Source: JAVBSN01 sp031556525 (lineage in GTDB: Bacteria > Bacillota > Clostridia > Lachnospirales > Lachnospiraceae). Taken from it: a DNA stretch of 21,655 nt. Shown here in pieces: positions 1 to 6,694 of the stretch. Numbering within the stretch: the stretch's first letter is position 1; every line of letters starts with the position of its first letter. Below the pieces are notes generated by a model. That model made no database searches. It was not told the origin of the DNA and was given only the letters and a program-made list of their open reading frames with translations. The stretch is taken from positions 1-21,655 of the forward strand of contig JAVBSS010000066.1 of NCBI GenBank assembly GCA_031556525.1, given 5' to 3'. The position numbers and the translations under genes are program-made.

Positions 1-997
1 TGTTGTTCCAACTGTTATGGCTAACGCAGTATATGAGAATAAATATTTATTAGGTACTTCTTTTGCAAGACCAGTTATCGCTAAGAGATTAGTTGAGATT
101 GCTAAAAAAGAAGGTGCTGTTGCTATTTGCCACGGTGCTACTGGAAAAGGTAATGACCAAGTTCGCTTTGAGTTAACTATTAAAGCTCTAGCTCCTGAAC
201 TTAAGATTATTGCTGCTTGGAGAGACCCACTATGGGATATGGATTCTCGTGAAGCTGAGATTGATTACTGTAAGCAACATGGTATCGATTTACCATTCTC
301 TGCTGATAATAGCTACTCTCGTGACCGTAACTTATGGCACATCAGCCACGAAGGTCTTGAGTTAGAAGATCCTGCTAACGAGCCAAATTATGATCACTTA
401 TTAGTTCTTGGTGTATCACCTGAGAAAGCTCCTGATGAAGGAGAATATGTTACATTAACTTTTGATAAGGGCGTTCCTACTTCAGTTAATGGTAAGAGCA
501 TGAAGGTTTCTGATATTATTCGTGAACTTAACAAGCTTGGCGGAAAACATGGTGTTGGTATAATTGATATCGTTGAAAATCGTGTTGTTGGTATGAAATC
601 TCGTGGTGTATATGAGACTCCAGGTGGAACAATCCTTATGGAAGCTCACACTCAACTTGAAGAATTAATCTTAGATAGAGATACATTAGCATATAAGAAA
701 TTAGTAGCAACTAAATTTGCTGATTTAGTATACGAAGGAAAATGGTACTGTCCACTTCGTGAAGCATTACAAGCATTTGTTGTATCTACACAAGAAAAAG
801 TAACTGGTGAAGTTAAGCTTAAATTATACAAAGGTAACATTATCAAAGCTGGTACTACTTCTCCAAATTCACTATACAGTGAGTCATTAGCAAGTTTTAC
901 AACTGGTGAATTATATGACCACAAAGATGCAGAAGGTTTCATTAACCTATTTGGTTTATCAATGAAAGTTCGTGCAATGCTTGATTCTGACAAATAA
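1..997 (+). CDS. argG: Argininosuccinate synthase, 5' end outside window
   Basis: Joins citrulline and aspartate with ATP to form argininosuccinate, the penultimate step of arginine synthesis, in the cytosol. The reading frame is already open at base 2 (Val-Val-Pro-Thr-Val-Met), so the ATG at 17 is internal. About 331 codons are present out of the usual ~400; the N-terminal PP-loop ATP site lies upstream of the window. Visible hallmarks are LGTSFARP, the substrate-binding GATGKGNDQVRFE, WRDPLWDMDSREAEI, and the late GVYETPGGTIL block. Arginine is often encoded by CGT/CGC, unlike the AGA preference of most neighbours, as expected of a well-expressed gene. The gene ends with TAA at 995-997, just ahead of a hairpin shared with the convergent rpn gene. 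The family call is very secure. Confidence 0.97.
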   Translation, partial: VVPTVMANAVYENKYLLGTSFARPVIAKRLVEIAKKEGAVAICHGATGKGNDQVRFELTIKALAPELKIIAAWRDPLWDMDSREAEIDYCKQHGIDLPFSADNSYSRDRNLWHISHEGLELEDPANEPNYDHLLVLGVSPEKAPDEGEYVTLTFDKGVPTSVNGKSMKVSDIIRELNKLGGKHGVGIIDIVENRVVGMKSRGVYETPGGTILMEAHTQLEELILDRDTLAYKKLVATKFADLVYEGKWYCPLREALQAFVVSTQEKVTGEVKLKLYKGNIIKAGTTSPNSLYSESLASFTTGELYDHKDAEGFINLFGLSMKVRAMLDSDK

Positions 998-1010
998 GAT
1001 ATAAACCTTA

Positions 1011-1043
1011 AAGAGCTGATATTCATATTGAATACCAGCTCTT
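1011..1043. terminator. Hairpin between convergent argG and rpn genes
   Basis: AAGAGCTG pairs with CAGCTCTT (8 bp). After one A·C mismatch, TATTC pairs with GAATA around a 5-nt loop. It lies 14 bp after the argG stop and 10 bp beyond the rpn stop. The flanking T-tracts are short on both strands, so it is probably a modest bidirectional terminator. Confidence 0.65.
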
Positions 1044-1053
1044 ATATATTATA

Positions 1054-1209
1054 TTATTCTTTACGAAGCTTCTTAATCTCCTCATAATCTAACTTAGTAA
1101 TTGAATTAATGTAGTCATCATCATCACCATGTTCAATCATTGCTAATGCAATGTTAATTACGGTTTCTTTTGCATATTCTTTTGCATATTCCTCTACAAC
1201 CTCACACAT
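1054..1209 (-). CDS. Possible intragenic small protein (RpnS-like, 51 aa)
   Basis: An in-frame ATG at 1209 inside the Rpn-family gene would give only its last 51 residues (MCEVVEEYAKE to the shared stop). It is preceded by AAGGAAAGGGG (complement of 1219-1229), ending 9 nt upstream, which is a plausible ribosome site. In some Rpn systems, a short C-terminal product made from within the gene blocks the toxic full-length nuclease. Here the start site is directly visible; its use and any inhibitory role are inferred. Confidence 0.4.
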   Translation of the reverse strand: MCEVVEEYAKEYAKETVINIALAMIEHGDDDDYINSITKLDYEEIKKLRKE

Positions 1210-1815
1210 ATCATCAATCCCCTTTCCTTCTTTGAATCCACGGATTCTATTACATACATATGGATATCTATTATCTGTTGGTATACTGGATTGTTTCAAT
1301 ATACGCATTAATCCAGCAATATCTGTACCATCATCTACTGCTGTATTTACAAAAATCTCATGATATCCATTATCTATAACATCTTTTGTTTCTTCAATAA
1401 TACTTCGTATATGATATATTGTTTTCCCATAACCAAACATATCAAAAGTCGATATATAAACAATATATACATCGGGTATTTCTTCAAAAGAACTCCCTTT
1501 TTCTGAAACAAATGTATCAATATTTGAAGCATTATATCGTACCCTTTTTATATGATTATCATTATTGTCTTTTTGCACCTCAATGTTATAATAATTATTA
1601 TAACCATCTCTACATAAAACATCAACTATCACTGATCGACCATTAATGTTTCTAAGATTTTTTTGTGGTTCAGCATAGACTACACATAAATCTCTTTTTT
1701 GTAATATAACTTGTAATATCTCTTCACAAAATCTTTTATCTTCTACTAATTTATGAAAAAACATATCATCAATAGGTCTTAACTTATTAATTGTATCTTC
1801 CGTCGTTCTATTCAT
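1054..1815 (-). CDS. Rpn-family PD-(D/E)XK nuclease / putative transposase
   Basis: The 253-residue product belongs to the Rpn/YhgA-like group (PDDEXK_2 nuclease fold). Family members are DNA endonucleases linked to recombination and, in some bacteria, phage defence. Visible features are the N-terminal 'KLRPIDDMFFHKLV' entry motif, a nuclease core with Asp in SVIVDVLC and NIEVQ (the E-x-Q limb of the motif) near residues 70-90, then IYHIRSI and a helical, acidic C-terminus. The start is at 1815 because it follows a strong AGGAGAGAG site; an upstream in-frame ATG at 1962 lies within the promoter. The C-terminus contains an exact 12-bp tandem duplication (YAKE-YAKE) and an internal start with its own ribosome-site-like sequence (listed separately). 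No terminal inverted repeats or target duplications are seen, so it is not part of a recognisable IS. Confidence 0.85.
   Translation of the reverse strand: MNRTTEDTINKLRPIDDMFFHKLVEDKRFCEEILQVILQKRDLCVVYAEPQKNLRNINGRSVIVDVLCRDGYNNYYNIEVQKDNNDNHIKRVRYNASNIDTFVSEKGSSFEEIPDVYIVYISTFDMFGYGKTIYHIRSIIEETKDVIDNGYHEIFVNTAVDDGTDIAGLMRILKQSSIPTDNRYPYVCNRIRGFKEGKGIDDMCEVVEEYAKEYAKETVINIALAMIEHGDDDDYINSITKLDYEEIKKLRKE
1167..1190. repeat. Exact 12-bp tandem duplication in Rpn C-terminus
   Basis: Two adjacent copies of CTTTTGCATATT (1167-1178 and 1179-1190) encode the repeated YAKE residues. Being a multiple of three, gain or loss of a copy would keep the frame while changing the length of the C-terminal helix. 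Confidence 0.85.
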
Positions 1816-1933
1816 ACTCTCTCCTCCGTTTTCGTACAACAAACGAGAAATCAAGTATTTTAATGCATCCCGTTTTTGTATATTAAAATATACCAACTTG
1901 GATACACTTAGATTTTCATAAATCTTATTATAT

Positions 1934-1962
1934 AGTATAACAATACATATACATAAAATCAA
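1934..1962 (-). promoter_or_regulatory. Sigma-A-type promoter for the Rpn-family gene
   Basis: Reading leftwards, TTGATT (1962-1957), a 17-bp spacer and TATACT (1939-1934), with an extended -10 TG one base before it. The leader would be about 110 nt. The remainder of the gap, 1963-2133, holds only AT-rich sequence with a small palindrome near 2040-2058 (AATACAT-type arms). No clear terminator for the upstream gene is seen. Confidence 0.65.
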
Positions 1963-2133
1963 CGAAACACCAGATTACAAATAAGGTATACCTTTTATCA
2001 TTCAGCACCCTATATTGTCACAAGAAGGTAATAAGATATAATACATATATGTATGTATTACTAATTAGAATTTAAATATTTACTAATTATTTTACACCTA
2101 ATCCCATGTTAAGTCAATTAATTATTTTGTTTT

Positions 2134-2964
2134 TTACAATCGTATTCTTTCACCTATTACAATTGCTCTACTTCTACTACTATGTCCAATATCTGTAGTC
2201 TTAATAATAGGTATATTCTCACATTCAGCTAAGAATATTTCTTCTACTGTAGGTCTAATATTCTTCTCCTCCATTTCAGTAAAAGTACCTAGTAATATAC
2301 CACGTATATTATTAAATGCTCCTATTTGTTTTAATTGAGTTATATAGGTTCTTATCTTGCCCTCGTCACCACTATAGCTTTCTAATAGTAATATTTTATC
2401 CCTGAAATCAGGCATATAGCCTGTTCCCGCTAGTTTTAAGAGACATCTAATATTACCACCAACAACTATACCTTCTATTGCCTGTCCCCTTATATACTCA
2501 TAAGAAAAATTAAACAAGTCTCTTTTACCATTAATAATATATTCAATAAATATCTGTGAAATATCTTCACCTTCTAAAATATTTCTTATTTGATACAAAT
2601 TAGAAAACTTCCCTACTCGTGAATACATAGCATTTATAACTGATGTTAAATCACTATAACCCCAAAATACTGCTTTTGATTTTAATACTGTATTAAAATT
2701 CAAATACGGTAAAATCTCATTGGCTATATCTCCACCAGATATATCAAATATATCTGTTATATACTCATTTGCAAACATTTGATTAAGTATATCTGCTCTA
2801 TTAATAGCACTTGCACTACATACGGTATTATCTCTGTATATATATGGACTAATGACTACTTCTATATTATTTTCTTTTAGCACAAAAATCAATCTATCTA
2901 TATGCATTTCCTGCGTTTTTGATAACCCATTAGAACAAGCTACTAAGCCAACATATCTTTTCAT
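2134..2964 (-). CDS. LD-carboxypeptidase, peptidase family S66
   Basis: 276 residues, close to the usual family length. S66 enzymes cleave the L,D bond before the terminal D-Ala of muropeptides (LdcA, murein recycling); a sister branch, MccF, detoxifies microcin C. The catalytic triad can be placed by family motifs: Ser104 in WGYSDLT, Glu195 in LLLESYSGDEG and His261 in DIGHSSRS. SGGD at 76-79 matches the conserved block before the nucleophile. No signal peptide is seen, so a cytosolic recycling or immunity role is likely. The ATG lies 1 bp after the stop of the upstream membrane protein gene, and its AAAGGAT ribosome site is inside that gene's last codons, so the two are translationally coupled. 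Choosing between LdcA and MccF function is not possible from sequence alone. Confidence 0.88.
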   Translation of the reverse strand: MKRYVGLVACSNGLSKTQEMHIDRLIFVLKENNIEVVISPYIYRDNTVCSASAINRADILNQMFANEYITDIFDISGGDIANEILPYLNFNTVLKSKAVFWGYSDLTSVINAMYSRVGKFSNLYQIRNILEGEDISQIFIEYIINGKRDLFNFSYEYIRGQAIEGIVVGGNIRCLLKLAGTGYMPDFRDKILLLESYSGDEGKIRTYITQLKQIGAFNNIRGILLGTFTEMEEKNIRPTVEEIFLAECENIPIIKTTDIGHSSRSRAIVIGERIRL

Positions 2965-2965
2965 A

Positions 2966-3814
2966 TTACTTATCCTTTGACTTTCTATTTCTTATGTACT
3001 CTCTTAGTTCTTCTATGCTTCCTTCAAATCTCTTAGATGTTGCTTGTGGGAATGATTTTAACAACTCTTTCTTAAAGAATCCAAACTTATTAAATAACTC
3101 TTCCTTTTCTGCTTCCAACACAGCTATTCTAACATCCCACTCTTTTATCCTGTTAGCATTCTTTATCCTTGCATCTTCTTCTATCTCAGCTTTTACATTC
3201 TCTACTTTTTCTTTAATATCATCCGATATCTCATATAATTTCATATATATAAGACCATCCAGTTCTTCTCTGATTTCATGCATTCTACTAAGATACTTAG
3301 CCAAATCAAGAGCTGTCTTAAGGGATGTTATGAAATCTGATACGAATACAGCCAGTATAGTTATTGTAATGATGTATAATGCTACCCTAGGTAATTCTAG
3401 TACAAATTTTTCTATAGGCTTATGTAGCACATAAGTCATTACTATAGATAAAAATCCCCAAAACAATGAACATTCTAGACAAATATGTCCTTGTACATTC
3501 ATGAACTTACCTGTATAATCCCAATATTTCACCTTAAATAATTTCTCCATTGCCCAACCAGTAAATAATTCTAATATAGTAGCACCTATCATACCACATA
3601 TATATACTAATACAGAATTGCTTCTTACTGGTATTGTACATATCAATATACTTAATGCACCAAAACCATATATAGGTAACATTGGGCTCTTTAAAAATCC
3701 TCTGTTAACAAAATGTTTCTGCTTAGTTGATACAATTGTAGATTCACAACACCAACCCAAAAAGCAATATATAAAGAAAAATAGTAACCATTGAAAAAAA
3801 CTATAACTATACAT
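2966..3814 (-). CDS. CmpB-type ('ABC transporter type IV') membrane protein with coiled-coil tail
   Basis: 282 residues. The N-terminal ~165 residues match the clostridial CmpB family (PF06541): FLGWCCES near 18-25, NRGFL at 37-41, PIYGFGA, a conserved E-x-F-x-G-W-x-x-E segment and KYWDYTGKFMNVQGHICLE. About five membrane helices lie at roughly 5-22, 47-64, 68-88, 110-128 and 142-163. The rest, to residue 282, is charged and strongly helical with repeated Glu/Lys, consistent with a cytoplasmic coiled coil. Despite the family title, no ABC ATPase is next to it and the transported substrate, if any, is unknown. It has an AGAGGAGTGAG ribosome site and heads a two-gene operon with the S66 peptidase, which hints at a cell-envelope role. 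Confidence 0.75.
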   Translation of the reverse strand: MYSYSFFQWLLFFFIYCFLGWCCESTIVSTKQKHFVNRGFLKSPMLPIYGFGALSILICTIPVRSNSVLVYICGMIGATILELFTGWAMEKLFKVKYWDYTGKFMNVQGHICLECSLFWGFLSIVMTYVLHKPIEKFVLELPRVALYIITITILAVFVSDFITSLKTALDLAKYLSRMHEIREELDGLIYMKLYEISDDIKEKVENVKAEIEEDARIKNANRIKEWDVRIAVLEAEKEELFNKFGFFKKELLKSFPQATSKRFEGSIEELREYIRNRKSKDK

Positions 3815-3842
3815 ATTCTCACTCCTCTTTCGTAATAAACTT

Positions 3843-3870
3843 ATGATATATCTTTTAAATAAAATGTCAA
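3843..3870 (-). promoter_or_regulatory. Promoter for the CmpB-type / S66 operon
   Basis: Reading leftwards, consensus TTGACA (3870-3865), a 16-bp spacer and TATCAT (3848-3843), about 30 bp before the start codon. It is back to back with the promoter of the DUF1653 unit. Confidence 0.75.
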
Positions 3871-3888
3871 TGCCCTACATAATTTTCT

Positions 3889-3917
3889 TTTATAGAATTC
3901 TACAATTGTGATATACT
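3889..3917 (+). promoter_or_regulatory. Promoter for the structured leader / DUF1653 unit
   Basis: Weak -35 TTTATA (3889-3894), a 17-bp spacer and TATACT (3912-3917) with an extended -10 TG at 3909-3910. Transcription would start near 3924, so the structured leader would begin at about +1. Confidence 0.6.
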
Positions 3918-3920
3918 ATG

Positions 3921-4118
3921 AGTACTTAGCGAAGTTTTATTGAGCTTAGTACGAATGTACACCTAGACACTTGATGACTGGCAGAGAACTTAGTGAGGTA
4001 TTTTCGAGCTTAGTCGTAGCCGTATCTTGTAATTGACTGAGGTATTTTCGAAGTCAATGAAAAGATTGTCCTTTCGAACCTAGTGTCTATGGTGTTACCC
4101 GAGTACTTAGTACTAAAC
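3921..4118 (+). ncRNA. Candidate structured leader RNA with repeated hairpin modules
   Basis: About 200 nt between an extended -10 promoter and the DUF1653 ribosome site. Hairpin A pairs 3922-3930 with 3944-3952. Hairpin B pairs ACTTAGT (3988-3994) with GCTTAGT (4008-4014), with a U·U mismatch and one G·U. Hairpin C pairs ATTGACT (4032-4038) with AGTCAAT (4052-4058) perfectly. Loops B and C are the identical 13-mer GAGGTATTTTCGA, and loop A is the related GAAGTTTTATTGA. A helix of 13 pairs with one bulge (3959-3971 with 4082-4095) encloses B and C. GTACTAA (4110-4116), just before the ribosome site, perfectly complements TTAGTAC (3946-3952) in hairpin A, giving a competing structure. I do not match it to a named RNA class. 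It could be a cis-regulatory leader, an independent RNA, or a dispersed repeat. Confidence 0.6.
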
Positions 4119-4135
4119 TTAAAGGGAGGATTTAT

Positions 4136-4732
4136 ATGAGTAATTCAATTCCACAATCTGGAGAATTCTATAAGCATTTCAAAGGCAACCTATATCAAAT
4201 TATTACAATTGCAAAAGATTCAGAAGACTTATCTGATATAGTAGTATATCAAGCCCTATATGGCGATTATAAAACATATGTAAGACCACTTGATATGTTT
4301 ATAAGTAAAGTTGATTCTGATAAATACCCTGATATAACACAAACTTATCGATTCCAAAAAATTGATATTTCAAAATATTCCAATGATAATAACACTCCTA
4401 ATCCAGATATTATTTCAGAGAAAACAACCCACCCACCATTAGTCACACAAGATTATATTACAGAAGAGTCAAGAACTCTACCGTTAACATCACCCGAAGA
4501 TGTTATTCCTGAAGGTGTTAATCCTAATTTAATAAAGTTTTTAGACTCGGATACCTATCACAAAAAACTAGAAATTTTTAATCTTATGAAAGATAATATT
4601 GATATTAATACATTACATTCTATATCTGCTGTTCTTGATATTACTCCAGAAGGTGATTCAACTGAGGATAATTACTATGTAATTCTTAAACATTTAGAAA
4701 CACAAGTAAAGTTTGAACGTCAAGGAAGATAG
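4136..4732 (+). CDS. DUF1653 domain protein
   Basis: 198 residues. Positions 5-73 are a DUF1653 domain, recognised by GEFYKHFKGNLYQIITIAKDSE, VVYQALYGDY and TYVRPLDMFISKVD...YRF. A polar linker rich in Thr/Pro/Asp/Asn (about 78-128) leads to a conserved-looking helical C-terminus (about 129-198). No signal peptide or membrane segment is seen, so it is probably cytosolic. The molecular function of the family is not established. Translation starts at the ATG at 4136 after AAAGGGAGGA (4121-4130). Just before that ribosome site lies the structured leader, so expression may be controlled by RNA folding (inference). The next gene starts 8 bp after the stop. Confidence 0.85.
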   Translation: MSNSIPQSGEFYKHFKGNLYQIITIAKDSEDLSDIVVYQALYGDYKTYVRPLDMFISKVDSDKYPDITQTYRFQKIDISKYSNDNNTPNPDIISEKTTHPPLVTQDYITEESRTLPLTSPEDVIPEGVNPNLIKFLDSDTYHKKLEIFNLMKDNIDINTLHSISAVLDITPEGDSTEDNYYVILKHLETQVKFERQGR

Positions 4733-4740
4733 GTGACAAT

Positions 4741-4962
4741 ATGATAAAAAGAAAAACAAAACAACTATTAGATGAGAAATTTAATGCCTTAATTATTAAC
4801 TTAGAAAATAATTATAAAGATTTGGCTAAGGATGCCCTTAAAGATTTAATTAACACTATTGAAGAGTTAAAATCATCTGGGGATATAAACGAAAAAGATT
4901 ATGCCAAGATAAGGCGTAATGCTGATGACTACGAAAGAAAAATGGAAGGTTATCACCACTAA
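4741..4962 (+). CDS. Small helical hypothetical protein (73 aa)
   Basis: I do not recognise a family. The 73-residue product is highly charged (Lys/Glu/Asp) and predicted helical throughout, with a possible two-helix arrangement broken at SSGD near residue 46. No membrane segment or Cys residue is present. Its ribosome site AGGTGA overlaps the stop codon of the DUF1653 gene, leaving an 8-bp gap, so the two are translated from one transcript and could act together. A strong bidirectional terminator follows. Confidence 0.7.
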   Translation: MIKRKTKQLLDEKFNALIINLENNYKDLAKDALKDLINTIEELKSSGDINEKDYAKIRRNADDYERKMEGYHH

Positions 4963-5002
4963 TCTATACTATTTTTACTTCTTTCATACGTTATAATTCA
5001 TT

Positions 5003-5053
5003 AAAATAGGAACCCATACTTGAATTTTGTTATCAAGTATAGATTCCTATTTT
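5003..5053. terminator. Strong bidirectional terminator
   Basis: AAAATAGGAA pairs with TTCCTATTTT, and after a 3x3 internal loop ATACTTGA pairs with TCAAGTAT around a 9-nt loop. Flanking T-rich tracts suit both the plus-strand DUF1653 unit and the minus-strand MBL gene. Confidence 0.85.
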
Positions 5054-5073
5054 ATATTTTTATCTATATCTTA

Positions 5074-6672
5074 TTATCTATCCCATTTATCACATAGATT
5101 ATTAATCTGATCTGTAAATTTAACCAAATCCTTATTTGTTCCACCCTCGTTACGTTTAACAACTATCATTAATCGTTGCGCTGCCGCCACAAGCCTTGCA
5201 AACACATCATTAGCACGCTTAGTTTTTGCAGATACCTTAACTTTTTGAATCTTAGAACCTTCTAATATCCATTGTCCAGCAGTTAAATCATATCTTCCGC
5301 CTGAATATGGTGCATATACTGTATATCCATATTCATGCTGCAAACATTCTTTGAAATTCTCGCATACACCATCTTCACCGTGAACAACAAACACTGTCGG
5401 TTTGGGATCAAATGAATTTACCCAACGTAATAATCCTTCTTTGTCCGCATGACCACTTATACCATCCAGCTTCTCTATATTAGCTCTTATCTCTACTGTC
5501 TCACCAAATAAATGAACTTCTGGCGCACCTTCTAATATTGTTCTACCTAATGTTCCATGAGCTTGATATCCAACAAATAATACCGTACACTCTTCTCTCC
5601 ATAAATTATGTTTCAAATGGTGTCTAATTCTACCCGCTTCACACATTCCCGATGCTGATATTATTACCTTTGGTTTATGATCAAAGTTAATTGCTTTTGA
5701 ATCCTCACTTGTTGTAGATAATTTTAAATCTGGAAAACTAATAGGATTAATACCCTGTTTAATTAAAGCCATTGTTTCATCATCAAAACAACAATCAACA
5801 TTTTTATTAAATATACTTGTAGCTTCTATTGCAAGAGGACTATCTACGTATACATCAAATCCTTCATGACCTTTGATTAGATTATCCGCTTTTATCTTTC
5901 TTATAAAATACAATAATTCTTGTGTTCTACCTACTGCAAAAGCAGGAATTACTAAGTTACCTCCCTTATCAAAAGTAGTTTGTATTATTCTAGTTAATTC
6001 AGCAATATAATCTGGAGTTCCTCCATGACTTCTATCGCCATATGTAGATTCCATAATTACATAATCAGCATTCTTTAAATATTGTGGATCCTTAATAATT
6101 GGTTGATTAAGATTACCTATATCTCCTGAAAATACTATTGTCTTTGACACACCATCTTCATCTATCCATAATTCAATACTTGCTGATCCTAATAAATGTC
6201 CTACATCAGAAAATCTTGCTACAATTCCATCACAAACATTTACTTTTTCTTCATAACCACATGGTACAAAATGCTCCAATACCCCCACTGCATCGTCCAT
6301 TGTGTATAAAGGAGTATATTCTTCTTTTCCTGCACGCCTAGCTTTTCTATTATGCCATTCTGCTTCAAATTCTTGTATATGAGCACTATCTCTTAACATT
6401 ATGTTACAAAGATCTACCGTTGGACTGGTCGCTATAACCTGCCCCCTAAACCCTTTTCCATACATTAGTGGAATTAGTCCTGAATGATCAATGTGTGCAT
6501 GAGTCAGCAATATATAATCTACTGCCGCTGGACTTATCGGCAATTCAGCATTCTCATACATATCCTGTCCTTGTTCCATTCCACAATCAATTAAAATATT
6601 TTTTCCGCACGCCTGTAAACAATGACAGCTTCCTGTAACCTCGTGGTCTGCACCTATAAATGATATCTGCAT
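5074..6672 (-). CDS. Metallo-beta-lactamase / beta-CASP RNA nuclease-type protein
   Basis: 532 residues with the layout of RNA-processing MBL enzymes of the CPSF73/YSH1 type. Zinc ligands are HAHIDH at 58-63, His159 in DVGHLLGSA and Asp184 in FSGDIG. A beta-CASP insert follows (MESTYGDRSHGG near 207-218, PAFAVGRTQELL near 243-254, SASGMCEAGRIRHHL near 339-353), and the C-terminal RMMBL part holds SGHAD (406-410) and HGE (431-433). A further ~75-residue basic C-terminus has no domain I recognise. RNA endonuclease or exonuclease activity in the cytosol is expected from the family; the target is unknown. It has an AGGAGGT ribosome site and starts 22 bp downstream of the flippase gene, so the pair forms an operon ending at the terminator at 5003-5053. 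Confidence 0.9.
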   Translation of the reverse strand: MQISFIGADHEVTGSCHCLQACGKNILIDCGMEQGQDMYENAELPISPAAVDYILLTHAHIDHSGLIPLMYGKGFRGQVIATSPTVDLCNIMLRDSAHIQEFEAEWHNRKARRAGKEEYTPLYTMDDAVGVLEHFVPCGYEEKVNVCDGIVARFSDVGHLLGSASIELWIDEDGVSKTIVFSGDIGNLNQPIIKDPQYLKNADYVIMESTYGDRSHGGTPDYIAELTRIIQTTFDKGGNLVIPAFAVGRTQELLYFIRKIKADNLIKGHEGFDVYVDSPLAIEATSIFNKNVDCCFDDETMALIKQGINPISFPDLKLSTTSEDSKAINFDHKPKVIISASGMCEAGRIRHHLKHNLWREECTVLFVGYQAHGTLGRTILEGAPEVHLFGETVEIRANIEKLDGISGHADKEGLLRWVNSFDPKPTVFVVHGEDGVCENFKECLQHEYGYTVYAPYSGGRYDLTAGQWILEGSKIQKVKVSAKTKRANDVFARLVAAAQRLMIVVKRNEGGTNKDLVKFTDQINNLCDKWDR

Positions 6673-6694
6673 GTCAGTGTACCTCCTAGTAATA

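Noticed and set aside
1054..1815. Insertion sequence carrying a transposase
   Set aside because: Despite the family's 'putative transposase' label, no terminal inverted repeats or target-site duplication flank the gene.
1816..1962. In-frame 49-codon N-terminal extension of the Rpn-family protein
   Set aside because: It overlaps the predicted -35 and -10 boxes, has no ribosome site, and the canonical family N-terminus starts at 1815 after a strong site.
3922..4058. Small CRISPR-like array
   Set aside because: The repeated parts are hairpin loops with differing stems, spacing is irregular and no cas genes are present.
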